Positions 8,104 to 16,879 of a stretch of 64,000 nucleotides of DNA are shown one piece after another. The notes below the pieces were generated by a model. The model had not been told where the DNA came from and did not search any database. It saw only the letters and a program-made list of their open reading frames with translations. Location of the stretch: contig NZ_JNLJ01000001.1 of the NCBI RefSeq assembly GCF_000703045.1, positions 959,501 through 1,023,500 on the forward strand. The letters run 5' to 3'. A program made the position numbers and the translations under genes. The DNA comes from Persephonella sp. IF05-L8. Lineage in GTDB: Bacteria > Aquificota > Aquificia > Aquificales > Hydrogenothermaceae. The stretch's first letter is position 1. Each line of letters opens with the position of its first letter.

Positions 8104-9111
8104 TTACGGATTAATATTATGCTCTTTCCAGTAGTTGTAGATTTTTTCCTTCAGCTCTTTTGGTAAAGGAACGTAATCCAGTCTTTCTGCTATTTTGTCA
8201 CCATTCTCGAAAGCCCATTTGAAGAATTTGTTTACCTTTTTGTTTACCTCTGTTTTCTCCCTTGCTTCCAGAATAAATGATGCTCCTGCAATTGGCCATG
8301 CATTTTCACCAGGAGCATTTACCATCCAGAGATAGAAATGTTTTTTAGGGTCAAACTGGGCTGTTGCACCTGCTGCTTTGAATGTTTCTATTGATGGTGC
8401 AACAAACTTTCCTGCAGGATTTTTCAGTAATGTATAGGAAAGTCTGTTTTGTTTTGCATAAGCAAACTCTACATATCCAATGGAGTATTTTAATCTTTTA
8501 ACGTAGTTTGCAACACCTTCATTTCCTTTTCCGCCTATTCCTACTGGCCATTTAACTGCTTTTCCAGCACCAACCTTGTTTTTCCAGTCTTCACATGCAC
8601 CTGCAAGGTAGTTTGTGAATATAGCCGTTGTTCCTGAACCATCTGCTCTGTGAACTACAGATATTTCTTGGTGTGGAAGGTTCAGGTCTGGGTTAAGGGC
8701 TTTTATTTTCTGGTTATCCCAGTATTTTATATTCCCAAGATAGATATGACACAGAGTATCAGCATCTAATTTTAGCTGTCCTCCTTTTATTCCTGGAATA
8801 TTTACGACTGGAACAACTCCACCAATTATTGCTGGAAACTGGTAAAGCTTATATTCATCTAACTTTTCAGGTGGTAAAGGTGCGTCTGATGCCCCAAAAT
8901 CTACAGTTCTGTTTTTTATCTGTCTTATACCTCCACCTGAGCCTATTGACTGGTAATTAAGTTTTATACCTGTGGCTTTGTAATACATATAAGCCCATGC
9001 CTGATAAACTGGATATGGGAATGTTGCTCCTGCTCCGTTTATTGTATCCCCTGCAAATACCGAACAAGTCAGTATTCCTGTTGTTATTATTCCTGCTAAT
9101 AATTTTTTCAT
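8104..9111 (-). CDS. pstS: Phosphate-binding protein PstS
   Basis: The 335-aa periplasmic protein captures phosphate for the Pst transporter. It begins with a signal peptide (positively charged KK, hydrophobic core, cleavage likely after SVFA, about residue 20). Seen: NGAGATFPYPVY, SIGSGGGIRQI, FGASDAPL and HRADGSGTTAIF, the phosphate-ligand segments of the PstS family. No lipobox Cys is placed for lipidation, so it should be a soluble periplasmic form. It lies 24 nt after the porin gene and is probably co-transcribed with it. Confidence 0.97.
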   Translation of the reverse strand: MKKLLAGIITTGILTCSVFAGDTINGAGATFPYPVYQAWAYMYYKATGIKLNYQSIGSGGGIRQIKNRTVDFGASDAPLPPEKLDEYKLYQFPAIIGGVVPVVNIPGIKGGQLKLDADTLCHIYLGNIKYWDNQKIKALNPDLNLPHQEISVVHRADGSGTTAIFTNYLAGACEDWKNKVGAGKAVKWPVGIGGKGNEGVANYVKRLKYSIGYVEFAYAKQNRLSYTLLKNPAGKFVAPSIETFKAAGATAQFDPKKHFYLWMVNAPGENAWPIAGASFILEAREKTEVNKKVNKFFKWAFENGDKIAERLDYVPLPKELKEKIYNYWKEHNINP

Positions 9112-9135
9112 GATATTCCCTCCTTTGTTATATTT

Positions 9136-10464
9136 TTAGAAAAACCATTGGGATGTAAATTTAATTCTTTTGATTTTTTTGTCTCCGATATCTTTGCCAT
9201 AATCATCTTCCTGATATGCAATTCCAACTTTTGTTGAATTTCCTCTTAGATACCAGTTAATACCAACTACCGTTGATTTTAGCTTGTAATCCCCTTCTCC
9301 TTTCCATTTTTTCCATTCCTCATATCTTGCAAATGGAGCAATATAGTATAACTGTGGAATAACGTATTCACCTGTTACATACCAGCCGTTAGATTTTCCT
9401 AATTCGTATCTGGTGTCTGTAAAATCTTTTTCAACTCCATCAAAATCAAAGTATTCATACTGTATGAAAGCTCCTTTGTAATGGGCGGAAAATTCATAAT
9501 TAATTAGCGTTCTATCTATAGAGTGTGTTCCACTATTATCTGTATATTTTATTTTTGGTACTCTCCAGTATCCAATACCTACTTCTATATGTTTACCTCT
9601 ACCAAAGTATGTTTCCGTTCTTTTGGTTTCTTCCCATCCAGGAATTGGAGATAAAATTAATTTACCTCCATAGAAAAAGTCCTGCTCACTTATACCGTCA
9701 GGAGTGTTTCCTTTAGCGTCATGGAATTTTCCTGAGTATACTGAATCCCCAAATGCTAACTGGTAATGGATTTTTTTCTTCCAGTTACCGTATATCTGTG
9801 CATTTGTTGCACGGCGATTATGGGATATGAATTGAGCTGCTTCATCTGCAACATGTGGACGGTCATAATGAATAACCCAAGCTGATTTTACTGTTTCTGT
9901 TCTGGATACATCTATTTTAGCTCTGTAAAATTTGAAATTGACAAGGGATGTTCCAAAAGGTTTTTTAATTTTCAGATAAGCATCTCCTACTTTAAAATTA
10001 CCTTCTCCATTATCCTGATAGTTTGCTTTATCATTTCTTATATCCATCATAAAGGATACATGTTTAGAAAATCCTACCCCCACTTCAAACCTGACCCTTC
10101 TCATATATGCGTCCCAGGTATCTATATCCTCTTTTGTAGGGTCGTTATAATCTACTTTATAATTTTCAAATGTTCCCTGTATTCTGATACCTAACTTGAT
10201 ATACATATCAGGATTGTCAAAAGGCCTGATTTTCAGGTTAGGATGAGTTTCTTTACCTAATAAAAATTCAGGGGAGTTTTCTTTTATGATGCTGGCGTGC
10301 TTTATTAGTTTTTTTTCTTCTTTTTTATCCAGCTCTAAAGCTTCTTCCTTTGTTAAAATTCCTTTTTCATAAAGTTTTTTTAAGATAGGGTTGTGGATTT
10401 CCTCAGCTGAAGCTAAACCTACACAGCCTAAAATTGCAGTGATTATAACTGCCTTCTTCATCAT
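9136..10464 (-). CDS. Phosphate-selective outer-membrane porin (OprP/OprO family)
   Basis: This 442-aa protein has a signal peptide (cleavage likely after GLASA, about residue 20), then a short helical segment with KLYEKGILTKEEALEL, then a long beta-strand-rich barrel domain ending in FF, the terminal aromatic residue expected for outer-membrane insertion. Strand patterns and length fit the Porin_O_P family. The family tag alone does not prove phosphate specificity, but the gene is the first of the pst operon, so a phosphate channel is likely. Two Met codons at the start (MMKK) leave a 3-nt ambiguity. Confidence 0.85.
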   Translation of the reverse strand: MMKKAVIITAILGCVGLASAEEIHNPILKKLYEKGILTKEEALELDKKEEKKLIKHASIIKENSPEFLLGKETHPNLKIRPFDNPDMYIKLGIRIQGTFENYKVDYNDPTKEDIDTWDAYMRRVRFEVGVGFSKHVSFMMDIRNDKANYQDNGEGNFKVGDAYLKIKKPFGTSLVNFKFYRAKIDVSRTETVKSAWVIHYDRPHVADEAAQFISHNRRATNAQIYGNWKKKIHYQLAFGDSVYSGKFHDAKGNTPDGISEQDFFYGGKLILSPIPGWEETKRTETYFGRGKHIEVGIGYWRVPKIKYTDNSGTHSIDRTLINYEFSAHYKGAFIQYEYFDFDGVEKDFTDTRYELGKSNGWYVTGEYVIPQLYYIAPFARYEEWKKWKGEGDYKLKSTVVGINWYLRGNSTKVGIAYQEDDYGKDIGDKKIKRIKFTSQWFF

Positions 10465-10536
10465 TTCCTCCTCTATTTAGTTTTCGTCTTTTTGGCTAAA
10501 TTTTAGTGAAAGAAATTTAAAACTTTATTAAATTTC

Positions 10537-10554
10537 TGTTAAGATTTTTTAACA
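10537..10554. promoter_or_regulatory. Inverted repeat in the promoter region of the porin-pst operon
   Basis: The divergent intergenic region between the porin (minus) and BI-1 gene (plus) contains TGTTAA (10537-10542) and TTAACA (10549-10554), a perfect 6-bp inverted repeat with a 6-nt spacer. Read another way, CTGTTAA has partial similarity to a PhoB half-site (CTGTCAT). It lies about 70-90 nt upstream of the porin start, so it is a candidate site for the PhoR-partner response regulator. No binding evidence exists in sequence alone. Confidence 0.35.
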
Positions 10555-10612
10555 ATTTGAAAAAGCCCTGAACAGAAATATATTCAGAGGAAAACTTTTA
10601 TGAGAGGTGATT

Positions 10613-11284
10613 ATGGAAGCAAGAAATATTTCAATACCACAGCAGATTGAGAAATCCAATCTACTGGCAAAAACGTATATGCTTTTAACACTTGGATTTT
10701 TAACAATGGCTGCTGGAACAATTGTAGGATTACAATTTATTCCCCAGATGTTGTCCCTTGGAAAATGGGGTCTCCTGATTGTTTCTCTACTTGCAACTAT
10801 AGGAACAATGCTCCTTGCTCTATTTAATCAAAGGAATACACTCGGATATGTATTTTTCCTGCTTTTTACATTTACCATTGGATTTTTTGATGCACCAGCA
10901 ATTGCTGTTATATTCAGTTCACCTGCTTTAATTGAAATATTCAAACAGGCTTTTGTGATAACTGCTGTTGTTACCGGTAGTTTAACAGCTTATGTATTTA
11001 TTACAAAAAAGGATTTTAGCTTTTTAGGTGGTTTTCTGTTTACTGGACTGATTATTGTTGTGGTTATGGCTGTTATAAGTCTATTCTGGCATAATACCAC
11101 TCTGGAGTTTGTGATTTCTGGAATGGGTGCACTCGTGTTCTCCGGTTTTATCCTGTATGACACCTCCAGACTTATATATGAAAAATCAACAGCTGTTGAG
11201 ATTGCAATTGCATTATTTCTGGATATTATTAACCTGTTCTGGTCAATATTTAATCTGCTGAATATTTTAAAAGGTGAGGAATAA
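10613..11284 (+). CDS. BAX inhibitor-1 family membrane protein (YccA/YbhL type)
   Basis: The protein (about 223 aa) is almost entirely hydrophobic with about seven membrane segments, matching the BI-1/UPF0005 family. Seen: [13 protein letters not shown] near the start, a central [20 protein letters not shown] segment and a C-terminal [11 protein letters not shown], the family's conserved Asp-containing region. Bacterial members are linked to membrane protein quality control (YccA with FtsH) or calcium leak. A GTG six bases earlier is possible, but GAGAGG at 10602-10607 best serves the ATG at 10613. It reads away from the porin-pst operon. Confidence 0.88.
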   Translation: MEARNISIPQQIEKSNLLAKTYMLLTLGFLTMAAGTIVGLQFIPQMLSLGKWGLLIVSLLATIGTMLLALFNQRNTLGYVFFLLFTFTIGFFDAPAIAVIFSSPALIEIFKQAFVITAVVTGSLTAYVFITKKDFSFLGGFLFTGLIIVVVMAVISLFWHNTTLEFVISGMGALVFSGFILYDTSRLIYEKSTAVEIAIALFLDIINLFWSIFNLLNILKGEE

Positions 11285-11307
11285 AAACTATTGACAGGGG
11301 TATAAAA

Positions 11308-12582
11308 ATGGAAATGAAATTCAACACAATTGAAGAGGCTATTGAGGATATTAAAAACGGCAAGATGGTTATTGTTGTTGATGACCCTGATAGAGAGAAT
11401 GAAGGCGATTTGGTAATGGCAGCTGAGAAGATTACCCCTGAAGCAATCAACTTTATGGCAAAAGAAGGACGCGGTCTTATATGTCTTTCCCTTACCCCAG
11501 AAAGATGTAAAGAACTTGATATTCCCTTGATGACCACCACCAATACAGACCCAAAAGGAACAGCATTCTGTTTATCAATAGATGCCCATCCTGATTTTGG
11601 AACAACAACAGGTATTTCAGCTTATGACAGGGCTATCACAATAAAGTTAGCTGTTTCTCCTGACGCTAAACCGTCTGATTTTGTTAGACCTGGACATGTT
11701 TTTCCTCTAATGGCTCGTCCTGGCGGCGTTCTGGAAAGAACAGGACATACAGAAGCATCTGTTGACCTTGCCAAGCTGGCAGGCTTATATCCTGCAGGAG
11801 TAATATGCGAAATTATGAAAGAAGATGGCACAATGGCAAGACTGCCAGACCTGATGAAATTTGCAAAGAAACATAATTTAAAAATCATAACAATAGCTGA
11901 CCTTGTTAAGTACAGACTGAAAAGCGAAAAGTTAGTAAGCAGAGAGGCAGAGGCATACCTTCCAACAAAATTCGGCACGTTCAAGGTTTATGCATATAAA
12001 AGTAAAGTTGATGGCTCTGAACATGTTGCACTGGTAATGGGTGAGATAAACTCCGATGAACCTGTTCTGGTCAGGGTACATTCTGAATGTTTAACAGGGG
12101 ATATCTTTGGTTCCCTTAGATGTGATTGCCAGTCCCAGCTCCATTCAGCCCTCAGAATGATAGCAAAAGAGGGAAAAGGGGTTCTGGTTTATATGAGGGG
12201 ACATGAAGGTAGAGGCATAGGAATAGTCAACAAAATAAAAGCATATAAATTACAGGATGAAGGTTATGACACAGTGGAAGCAAACCATAAATTAGGTTTT
12301 CAGGCAGACCTGAGGGATTTTGGAACAGGTGCACAGATATTATTAGACCTTGGCGTTAGAAAAATGAGACTTATGACAAACAATCCAAGAAAAATAGTTG
12401 CTCTGCAAGGATTTGGTCTGGAAATAGTTGAAAGAGTTCCAATTATTACAGAAACAAATCCATACAACAAAAATTATCTAAAGGCTAAAAAAGTAAGACT
12501 TGGACACCTGTTAGATGAGCTTCAAGGGGAAAGCTGTCAATTAGACCATGAAGATTTACAGAGAGAAGATAAAAATAGCTGA
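11308..12582 (+). CDS. ribBA: Bifunctional riboflavin enzyme RibBA
   Basis: This 424-aa fusion carries both entry enzymes of riboflavin synthesis. The N-terminal half (about 1-205) is 3,4-dihydroxy-2-butanone-4-phosphate synthase with [19 protein letters not shown] and [14 protein letters not shown]. The C-terminal half is GTP cyclohydrolase II with [19 protein letters not shown] (zinc Cys residues) and RGHEGRGIG. All expected active-site parts are present in both halves. It lies 23 nt after the BI-1 gene. No FMN riboswitch fits in that gap. Confidence 0.97.
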   Translation: MEMKFNTIEEAIEDIKNGKMVIVVDDPDRENEGDLVMAAEKITPEAINFMAKEGRGLICLSLTPERCKELDIPLMTTTNTDPKGTAFCLSIDAHPDFGTTTGISAYDRAITIKLAVSPDAKPSDFVRPGHVFPLMARPGGVLERTGHTEASVDLAKLAGLYPAGVICEIMKEDGTMARLPDLMKFAKKHNLKIITIADLVKYRLKSEKLVSREAEAYLPTKFGTFKVYAYKSKVDGSEHVALVMGEINSDEPVLVRVHSECLTGDIFGSLRCDCQSQLHSALRMIAKEGKGVLVYMRGHEGRGIGIVNKIKAYKLQDEGYDTVEANHKLGFQADLRDFGTGAQILLDLGVRKMRLMTNNPRKIVALQGFGLEIVERVPIITETNPYNKNYLKAKKVRLGHLLDELQGESCQLDHEDLQREDKNS

Positions 12583-12997
12583 TTTTAGCAAAGAATACCT
12601 CCCTCAAGTTCAGGAAATATTAAAAGAGAATTTTGAGTATCCATGGTCTGAAGAGCAAATCCTTTCTTCAAATGTTTTTTCTATAAAAAAAGTTTTTCTC
12701 TATGAAAATAATCCTGTGGCATTTTTTGCAGGGGAGCTGATATTTTCAGAAGGTTCAATCTCAATGATAGCCGTCAAGAAAGAGTTTCAAGGAAAAGGTG
12801 TTGGCAAATATGTTATGAGCTGGTTTATAGACCTGTGCAAACAAAAAGGTATAAACAATATCTGGCTGGAAGTTTCCCAGAATAATAAAAAAGCCATAAG
12901 ATTTTATGAAAGTTTTGGCTTTACACTACAGGATATAAGGAAAAATTATTACAAAGATGGCTCAGATGCTCTAATTATGAAACTTAACCTGTGTTAA
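12548..12997 (+). CDS. rimI: GNAT acetyltransferase, RimI-like
   Basis: The 149-aa protein is a GCN5-type N-acetyltransferase. The acetyl-CoA loop appears as [15 protein letters not shown] (about residues 77-91), followed by [19 protein letters not shown], the RimI-type C-terminal pattern. RimI acetylates the N-terminus of ribosomal protein S18 and, in many bacteria, other proteins. It starts 35 nt inside ribBA in another frame, with its ribosome binding region inside ribBA, so it is coupled to it. It converges on the next gene with a 4-nt overlap. Confidence 0.85.
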   Translation: MKIYREKIKIADFSKEYLPQVQEILKENFEYPWSEEQILSSNVFSIKKVFLYENNPVAFFAGELIFSEGSISMIAVKKEFQGKGVGKYVMSWFIDLCKQKGINNIWLEVSQNNKKAIRFYESFGFTLQDIRKNYYKDGSDALIMKLNLC

Positions 12998-13716
12998 TCT
13001 GGATATCTGGAAGGATATTTGAGAATTTCATTGAGGGGAACTATTCTATAACCTTGTCTTATAATTTCGTTGATTATTATTTCTAAAGTTTCAGGTTTTA
13101 TTTTAGTTTCATGCATAAGTATAATACTTCCTGGAGATAGATGACTGACTACATTTTGTATTATGATTTGTTGATTTTCAAAATATTTCCAGTCCATACT
13201 ATCTACAGACCAGAGAATACCCTTCAAGTTATTTTTATTTAAAGCCTCAACTATACCCTGATTAACAATCCCGTAAGCCGGTCTAAAATACTGTGGATTT
13301 AAATTATTTTTATGAAATAAGTCCAGAGCCTTTTCCACATCATCTAAAATTTCTTTCTCTGTTAGCTTGTCATAGTTTAAATGACTATATGTATGAACTC
13401 CGATGATAAAGAGCTTAGATTTATAACGGTTTATATCATGCTCAGGAATACGATTTGCTATCCAAAAAAATGTTGCAGGCACATTGTATTTCTTTAATAC
13501 AGATACAAGGGTATATCCATTTTCAGAGGGACCATCATCAAAGGTTAAAGCTACTATTTTTCTGTTTATATCCCCTTTAAAATAAAAACTTTTTACAACC
13601 TGAGGGTCTTTTTTAGACAGATAAGGTATATATTTAGGATAAAGGAAAAAATCCTCTGCATATGCACGAAAACTAATAGTTAAAACTAAAATAATTGATA
13701 TAAATCTTAAATTCAA
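12994..13716 (-). CDS. Secreted polysaccharide deacetylase (NodB/CE4 family)
   Basis: This 240-aa protein has a signal peptide (residues 1-20, ending FRAYA) and a NodB homology domain. Seen: LTFDDGPSENG (catalytic Asp and metal Asp), GVHTYSHL (metal His pair), FRPAYG and a final LMHET. All five CE4 motifs are recognisable, so it should be an active metal-dependent deacetylase of N-acetylated cell-wall or surface glycans. It is transcribed alone, toward rimI. Substrate cannot be told from sequence. Confidence 0.9.
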   Translation of the reverse strand: MNLRFISIILVLTISFRAYAEDFFLYPKYIPYLSKKDPQVVKSFYFKGDINRKIVALTFDDGPSENGYTLVSVLKKYNVPATFFWIANRIPEHDINRYKSKLFIIGVHTYSHLNYDKLTEKEILDDVEKALDLFHKNNLNPQYFRPAYGIVNQGIVEALNKNNLKGILWSVDSMDWKYFENQQIIIQNVVSHLSPGSIILMHETKIKPETLEIIINEIIRQGYRIVPLNEILKYPSRYPD

Positions 13717-13828
13717 TGCTACAATCCTAAATTTCTTTTTTTAATTCTTAAATTATAACTTGAAAATTTGCTATATTTCTTAAATCTTTCTAAAATAGTT
13801 TTGTTCAGCTTTCACTTTGAGGAAGAAT

Positions 13829-14359
13829 ATGGAAATAAAAGGCAAAAAAGCATCTATTTTAATTTCAGAGCAAGAAATAAAAGAAAAAATCAAACAACTG
13901 GGACAGCAGATTAGTAAAGATTTTGAAGGAAAAGAATTATTAGTGGTGGGCATTCTGAAAGGCTCTTTTATTTTTATGGCTGATTTGGTAAGAGAAATAC
14001 AGGGAAAAGTTTATATAGATTTTATGCAGGTTTCCTCTTATCATACAAGTATGGAAAGTTCAGGAGAAGTTATCTTTGTTAAAGATTTATCCACAGATAT
14101 AAAAGGAAAAAATGTACTGATAGTTGATGATATTATAGACACAGGTAGAACACTGGAAGCCCTTGTGGAAGCTTTATCCCAGAGAGAGCCTAACATAATA
14201 AAAACCTGTGTTTTACTGGACAAAAAAGAAAGACGGGAAGTTAATTACAATGCTGATTATGTAGGATTTGTCATACCTGACAAGTTTGTTATAGGCTATG
14301 GTTTAGACTGGGCAGAAGAAGGCAGGACATTAAAAGATATCTATGCAGTGGAGGATTAA
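13829..14359 (+). CDS. hpt: Hypoxanthine phosphoribosyltransferase
   Basis: The protein (about 176 aa) belongs to the purine salvage phosphoribosyltransferases: hypoxanthine or guanine plus PRPP to IMP or GMP. Seen: VVGILKGSFIFMADLVR (PPi loop), the PRPP motif VLIVDDIIDTGRTLEAL, and DFMQVSSYHTS in the flexible loop region. A TTG at 13817 opens the frame, but GAGG at 13819-13822 fits the ATG at 13829. The stop is 1 nt before the moaC start, indicating a shared transcript. Confidence 0.95.
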   Translation: MEIKGKKASILISEQEIKEKIKQLGQQISKDFEGKELLVVGILKGSFIFMADLVREIQGKVYIDFMQVSSYHTSMESSGEVIFVKDLSTDIKGKNVLIVDDIIDTGRTLEALVEALSQREPNIIKTCVLLDKKERREVNYNADYVGFVIPDKFVIGYGLDWAEEGRTLKDIYAVED

Positions 14360-14360
14360 G

Positions 14361-15281
14361 ATGGGATTTAAACCAGTTGATGTATCAGGAAAGTTTGAAA
14401 CAATCAGGACAGCAAAGGCAGAAGGCAAGATATATTTGTCCCCTAAGTCCGTAGAAATGATAAAAGAAGGCAGAGTTCCAAAAGGAGATGTTTTGCTTGC
14501 TTCCCAGATGGCAGGTTTGCTGGGAGCAAAAAGAACCCCTGATATACTTCCATTTTGCCATAACATAATGATTGACCATGTTGTTGTGGATACACAGCTT
14601 CAGGAAGACGGAGTTTATGTAACAGCCGAGGTTAAATGTGTAGGCAGAACAGGAGTTGAGATGGAGGCTTTAACAGCTGTTTCTGCAGCACTACTTAATG
14701 TTTATGATATGCTTAAAGCTTTTGATAAAAATATGGTTATATCAGATATAAAACTTATTTCCAAAAAAGGTGGTAAATCAGACTGGGCTGAGGATTTATC
14801 AGGGCTTAAATGTGCTGTGATTACCCTCAGTGATACATGCTATCAGGGAGAAGCCGAAGATAGAAGTGGAAAAACAGCTATTGATATTATTGAAAATGAG
14901 TTCGGCGGTCAGGTTGTTCATTATAAGATACTTCCTGATGATAAGGATATGATTGTTAATGAACTAAAAGAGCTTACAGATAAAGTGGATATTATATTTA
15001 CAACTGGTGGAACAGGATTTAGCAAAAGGGATGTTACCCCAGAAGCTACTAAAGAAGTAATTAGAAAAGAGATGATAGGATTTTCTGAAGCTATGAGGAT
15101 TGTTGGAATTAAATTTACTCCAAAATCTCTACTTTCAAGAGGCGTCTGTGGAATTTTAGGGGATGCAACCCTTGTTATAAATCTCCCTGGTTCAACAGGT
15201 GGAGTTAAGGATAATATCAGACTTGTTGCACCACTATTAAAACATGCAATAAGAATGGCCAAAGGTGAGAAAAAACACTGA
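14361..15281 (+). CDS. Molybdenum cofactor fusion protein MoaC-MoaB/MogA
   Basis: The protein (about 306 aa) fuses two molybdopterin enzymes. The N-terminal part (about 1-150) is MoaC, cyclic pyranopterin monophosphate synthase, with LPFCHNIMIDHV and KCVGRTGVEMEALTAVS. The C-terminal part (about 155-306) is a MoaB/MogA domain (molybdopterin adenylyltransferase type) with TTGGTGFSKRDVTPEAT and NLPGSTGGVKDN. An upstream ATG (14343) is in frame but lies inside hpt; GGAGG at 14350-14354 fits the ATG at 14361. The fusion is known in several lineages. The two active sites act at different steps, so channelling is not implied. Confidence 0.93.
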   Translation: MGFKPVDVSGKFETIRTAKAEGKIYLSPKSVEMIKEGRVPKGDVLLASQMAGLLGAKRTPDILPFCHNIMIDHVVVDTQLQEDGVYVTAEVKCVGRTGVEMEALTAVSAALLNVYDMLKAFDKNMVISDIKLISKKGGKSDWAEDLSGLKCAVITLSDTCYQGEAEDRSGKTAIDIIENEFGGQVVHYKILPDDKDMIVNELKELTDKVDIIFTTGGTGFSKRDVTPEATKEVIRKEMIGFSEAMRIVGIKFTPKSLLSRGVCGILGDATLVINLPGSTGGVKDNIRLVAPLLKHAIRMAKGEKKH

Positions 15282-15756
15282 GGCTTATCTTGGTTTTGCA
15301 CTTATGTGGAAGGAGGAGAGATACCTCCTTCCTGCTGAAGAAATATTAAAAAAGGAATTTGCAGATTTTAAAATTCAATCAGAGCCTTTTAAACCTCCAT
15401 TTTCAAAGTATTACCATAAAGAGATGGGCAGTTCCTTATTCAAAAAATTTGTTATAACTGAGTTAATTATTGATAAATCAGAGATAGTTAAGGTCAAAAA
15501 ACTAACTATGGATATTGAGGATAAACATAGAATAGATGGAAACAGAACAGTTAATATAGACCCGTTTTATATTGATAAAGAGCAGCTTGTTGTTTCTACT
15601 TCAAAATACAGAGGAAATAGAATTTATATGGGAGATGGTGTTTTTGTAGAATTAGAGCTGTTTTACCACCATGGCTCATTCCAGCCTTTTATATGGACTT
15701 ATGTAGATTATAAAGAGCATATTCCCTTTTTTAATATTGTTAGAAAACAGTTGTGA
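15265..15756 (+). CDS. DUF4416 family protein
   Basis: This 163-aa protein matches the DUF4416 family as I recall it, common in Aquificota and Deltaproteobacteria and of unknown role. Seen: EPFKPPFSKYYHKEMG near 36-53, IDPFYIDKEQLVVSTSKYRGNR and YHHGSFQPFIWTYVDY near the C-terminus; no membrane segment or signal peptide. The start is a GTG lying 17 nt inside the moaC-moaB gene, so it belongs to the hpt-moaCB unit. I cannot assign a function. Confidence 0.75.
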   Translation: MRKNTEAYLGFALMWKEERYLLPAEEILKKEFADFKIQSEPFKPPFSKYYHKEMGSSLFKKFVITELIIDKSEIVKVKKLTMDIEDKHRIDGNRTVNIDPFYIDKEQLVVSTSKYRGNRIYMGDGVFVELELFYHHGSFQPFIWTYVDYKEHIPFFNIVRKQL

Positions 15757-15786
15757 ATTATTAACTAAATGTTATTCACTTTAAAA

Positions 15787-15972
15787 TTATTTCCATTCGT
15801 ATCCGCAATTTTTACAGTGCCATTTTGGGAAATCTTCACTCACTATACAACCACCAAGTTTAATTAAGCCTTTTTTCTCTTCTGCTTTTCCTTCAGGAGT
15901 TGGAAGACCATAAATAATAGGAATTGCTCTGGTAGACTTGCATTTGGGACATTTAATTTTTGATTTAACCAT
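15787..15972 (-). CDS. Small zinc-ribbon protein
   Basis: This 61-aa protein has two Cys pairs, CPKC near residue 8 and CKNC near residue 53, ending with GYEW, a typical zinc-ribbon layout. A further Cys lies between. GGAGGT stands before the ATG. It is a lone minus-strand gene with about 80 nt of AT-rich DNA before it. Such proteins usually bind nucleic acid or a partner protein; no function is assigned. Confidence 0.75.
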   Translation of the reverse strand: MVKSKIKCPKCKSTRAIPIIYGLPTPEGKAEEKKGLIKLGGCIVSEDFPKWHCKNCGYEWK

Positions 15973-16051
15973 GAAAATTTACCTCCAAAAAGTAAACTAA
16001 AAACTTAAAATTTGAAAATTAATTTGTCATGGTTTTCGTATACTTATTTGA

Positions 16052-16879
16052 TTATTTAACTTTGAGTCTTCTCTGAACTTCTTTTTCCCAGTTTGATTTT
16101 ATCTCTTCTCTACTTAGGGTTAAATCCTGATTATCATGGTAAGGCACTGCATAAGGAGATATTTTAAGCCTGTTTTCTTCTTTTTCTGTTAAAGGGGGAA
16201 TATCTCCGTTTATAGTGGCAACAGTTGAAAAACTTTTTCTTCCAACAGGCTCAATTAGTCCAATTTTGAACTCTGCTTCTATTAATCCCTTTCTTACTGC
16301 AAGCGAAGCACTGTAAGTAGCCAGAATAGCATCTTCTTTCATAAGGTCTTTAACCTTTTTAAAAAGTTCAACAGTCCACATTTCTGTATTTACTTTTGGA
16401 GAAAATGCATCATAAAAAACTGCATCAAATTTGTGGTCTATTGTTTTTATTACCTGCCGTGCTTCTCCAAATAAAATGGTCAGTTCAAAATTTTTTCCTT
16501 TCGCTGTATATGTATCATCCTTAAATTGTCCTGATAGTATCTGAGAATATATATTTTGCAGATTAGAAGGGAGCTCAAGTTGTTTTATTTTGCTGAAAAT
16601 ATCTTTGTCTTTCTCAACTGATATAATTTTAAGGAAAATGTCAGGATTGTTTTTTGTGGCAACTTCTATGGCAACAGCAACGTTGTAGCCTAAGCCAAAG
16701 CCTATATCCAGAATGTCTATCTGATTTTGGTTTTTTGCAAGCTGGTCTATTCTGCAGGGAAGAACAAATTTAAGAAGGCTTTCTGTATAAGCTCCTGCCT
16801 TTGTGCTGTGATATGCTTCGTTAAACTCTTGGTTTATAAATGTTTCTGTTCCGTCAGCAGTTTTTATTTTGCTGTCCAT
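16052..16879 (-). CDS. mnmC2: tRNA wobble-uridine methyltransferase, MnmC2 type without oxidase
   Basis: The 275-aa protein is an S-adenosylmethionine methyltransferase of the DUF752 type. Seen: NQEFNEAYHSTKAGAYTES near the start, the SAM-binding strand DIGFGLGYNVAVA, and DAVFYDAFSPKVNTEMW, a signature of the MnmC methyltransferase domain. In E. coli this is fused to an FAD oxidase; here the oxidase is absent, as in Aquifex aeolicus, where the lone domain is known to methylate nm5(s2)U34 of tRNA. It overlaps the FAH-family gene by 16 nt. The lone form supports the Aquificota assignment. Confidence 0.88.
   Translation of the reverse strand: MDSKIKTADGTETFINQEFNEAYHSTKAGAYTESLLKFVLPCRIDQLAKNQNQIDILDIGFGLGYNVAVAIEVATKNNPDIFLKIISVEKDKDIFSKIKQLELPSNLQNIYSQILSGQFKDDTYTAKGKNFELTILFGEARQVIKTIDHKFDAVFYDAFSPKVNTEMWTVELFKKVKDLMKEDAILATYSASLAVRKGLIEAEFKIGLIEPVGRKSFSTVATINGDIPPLTEKEENRLKISPYAVPYHDNQDLTLSREEIKSNWEKEVQRRLKVK

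Noticed and set aside
10530-10560. A classical E. coli-type Pho box in the pst promoter
   Set aside because: Only one half-site (CTGTTAA) resembles CTGTCAT; the second, 11 nt on, does not match. Reported only as an inverted repeat.
11285-11307. FMN riboswitch before ribBA
   Set aside because: Only 23 nt separate ribBA from the gene before it.
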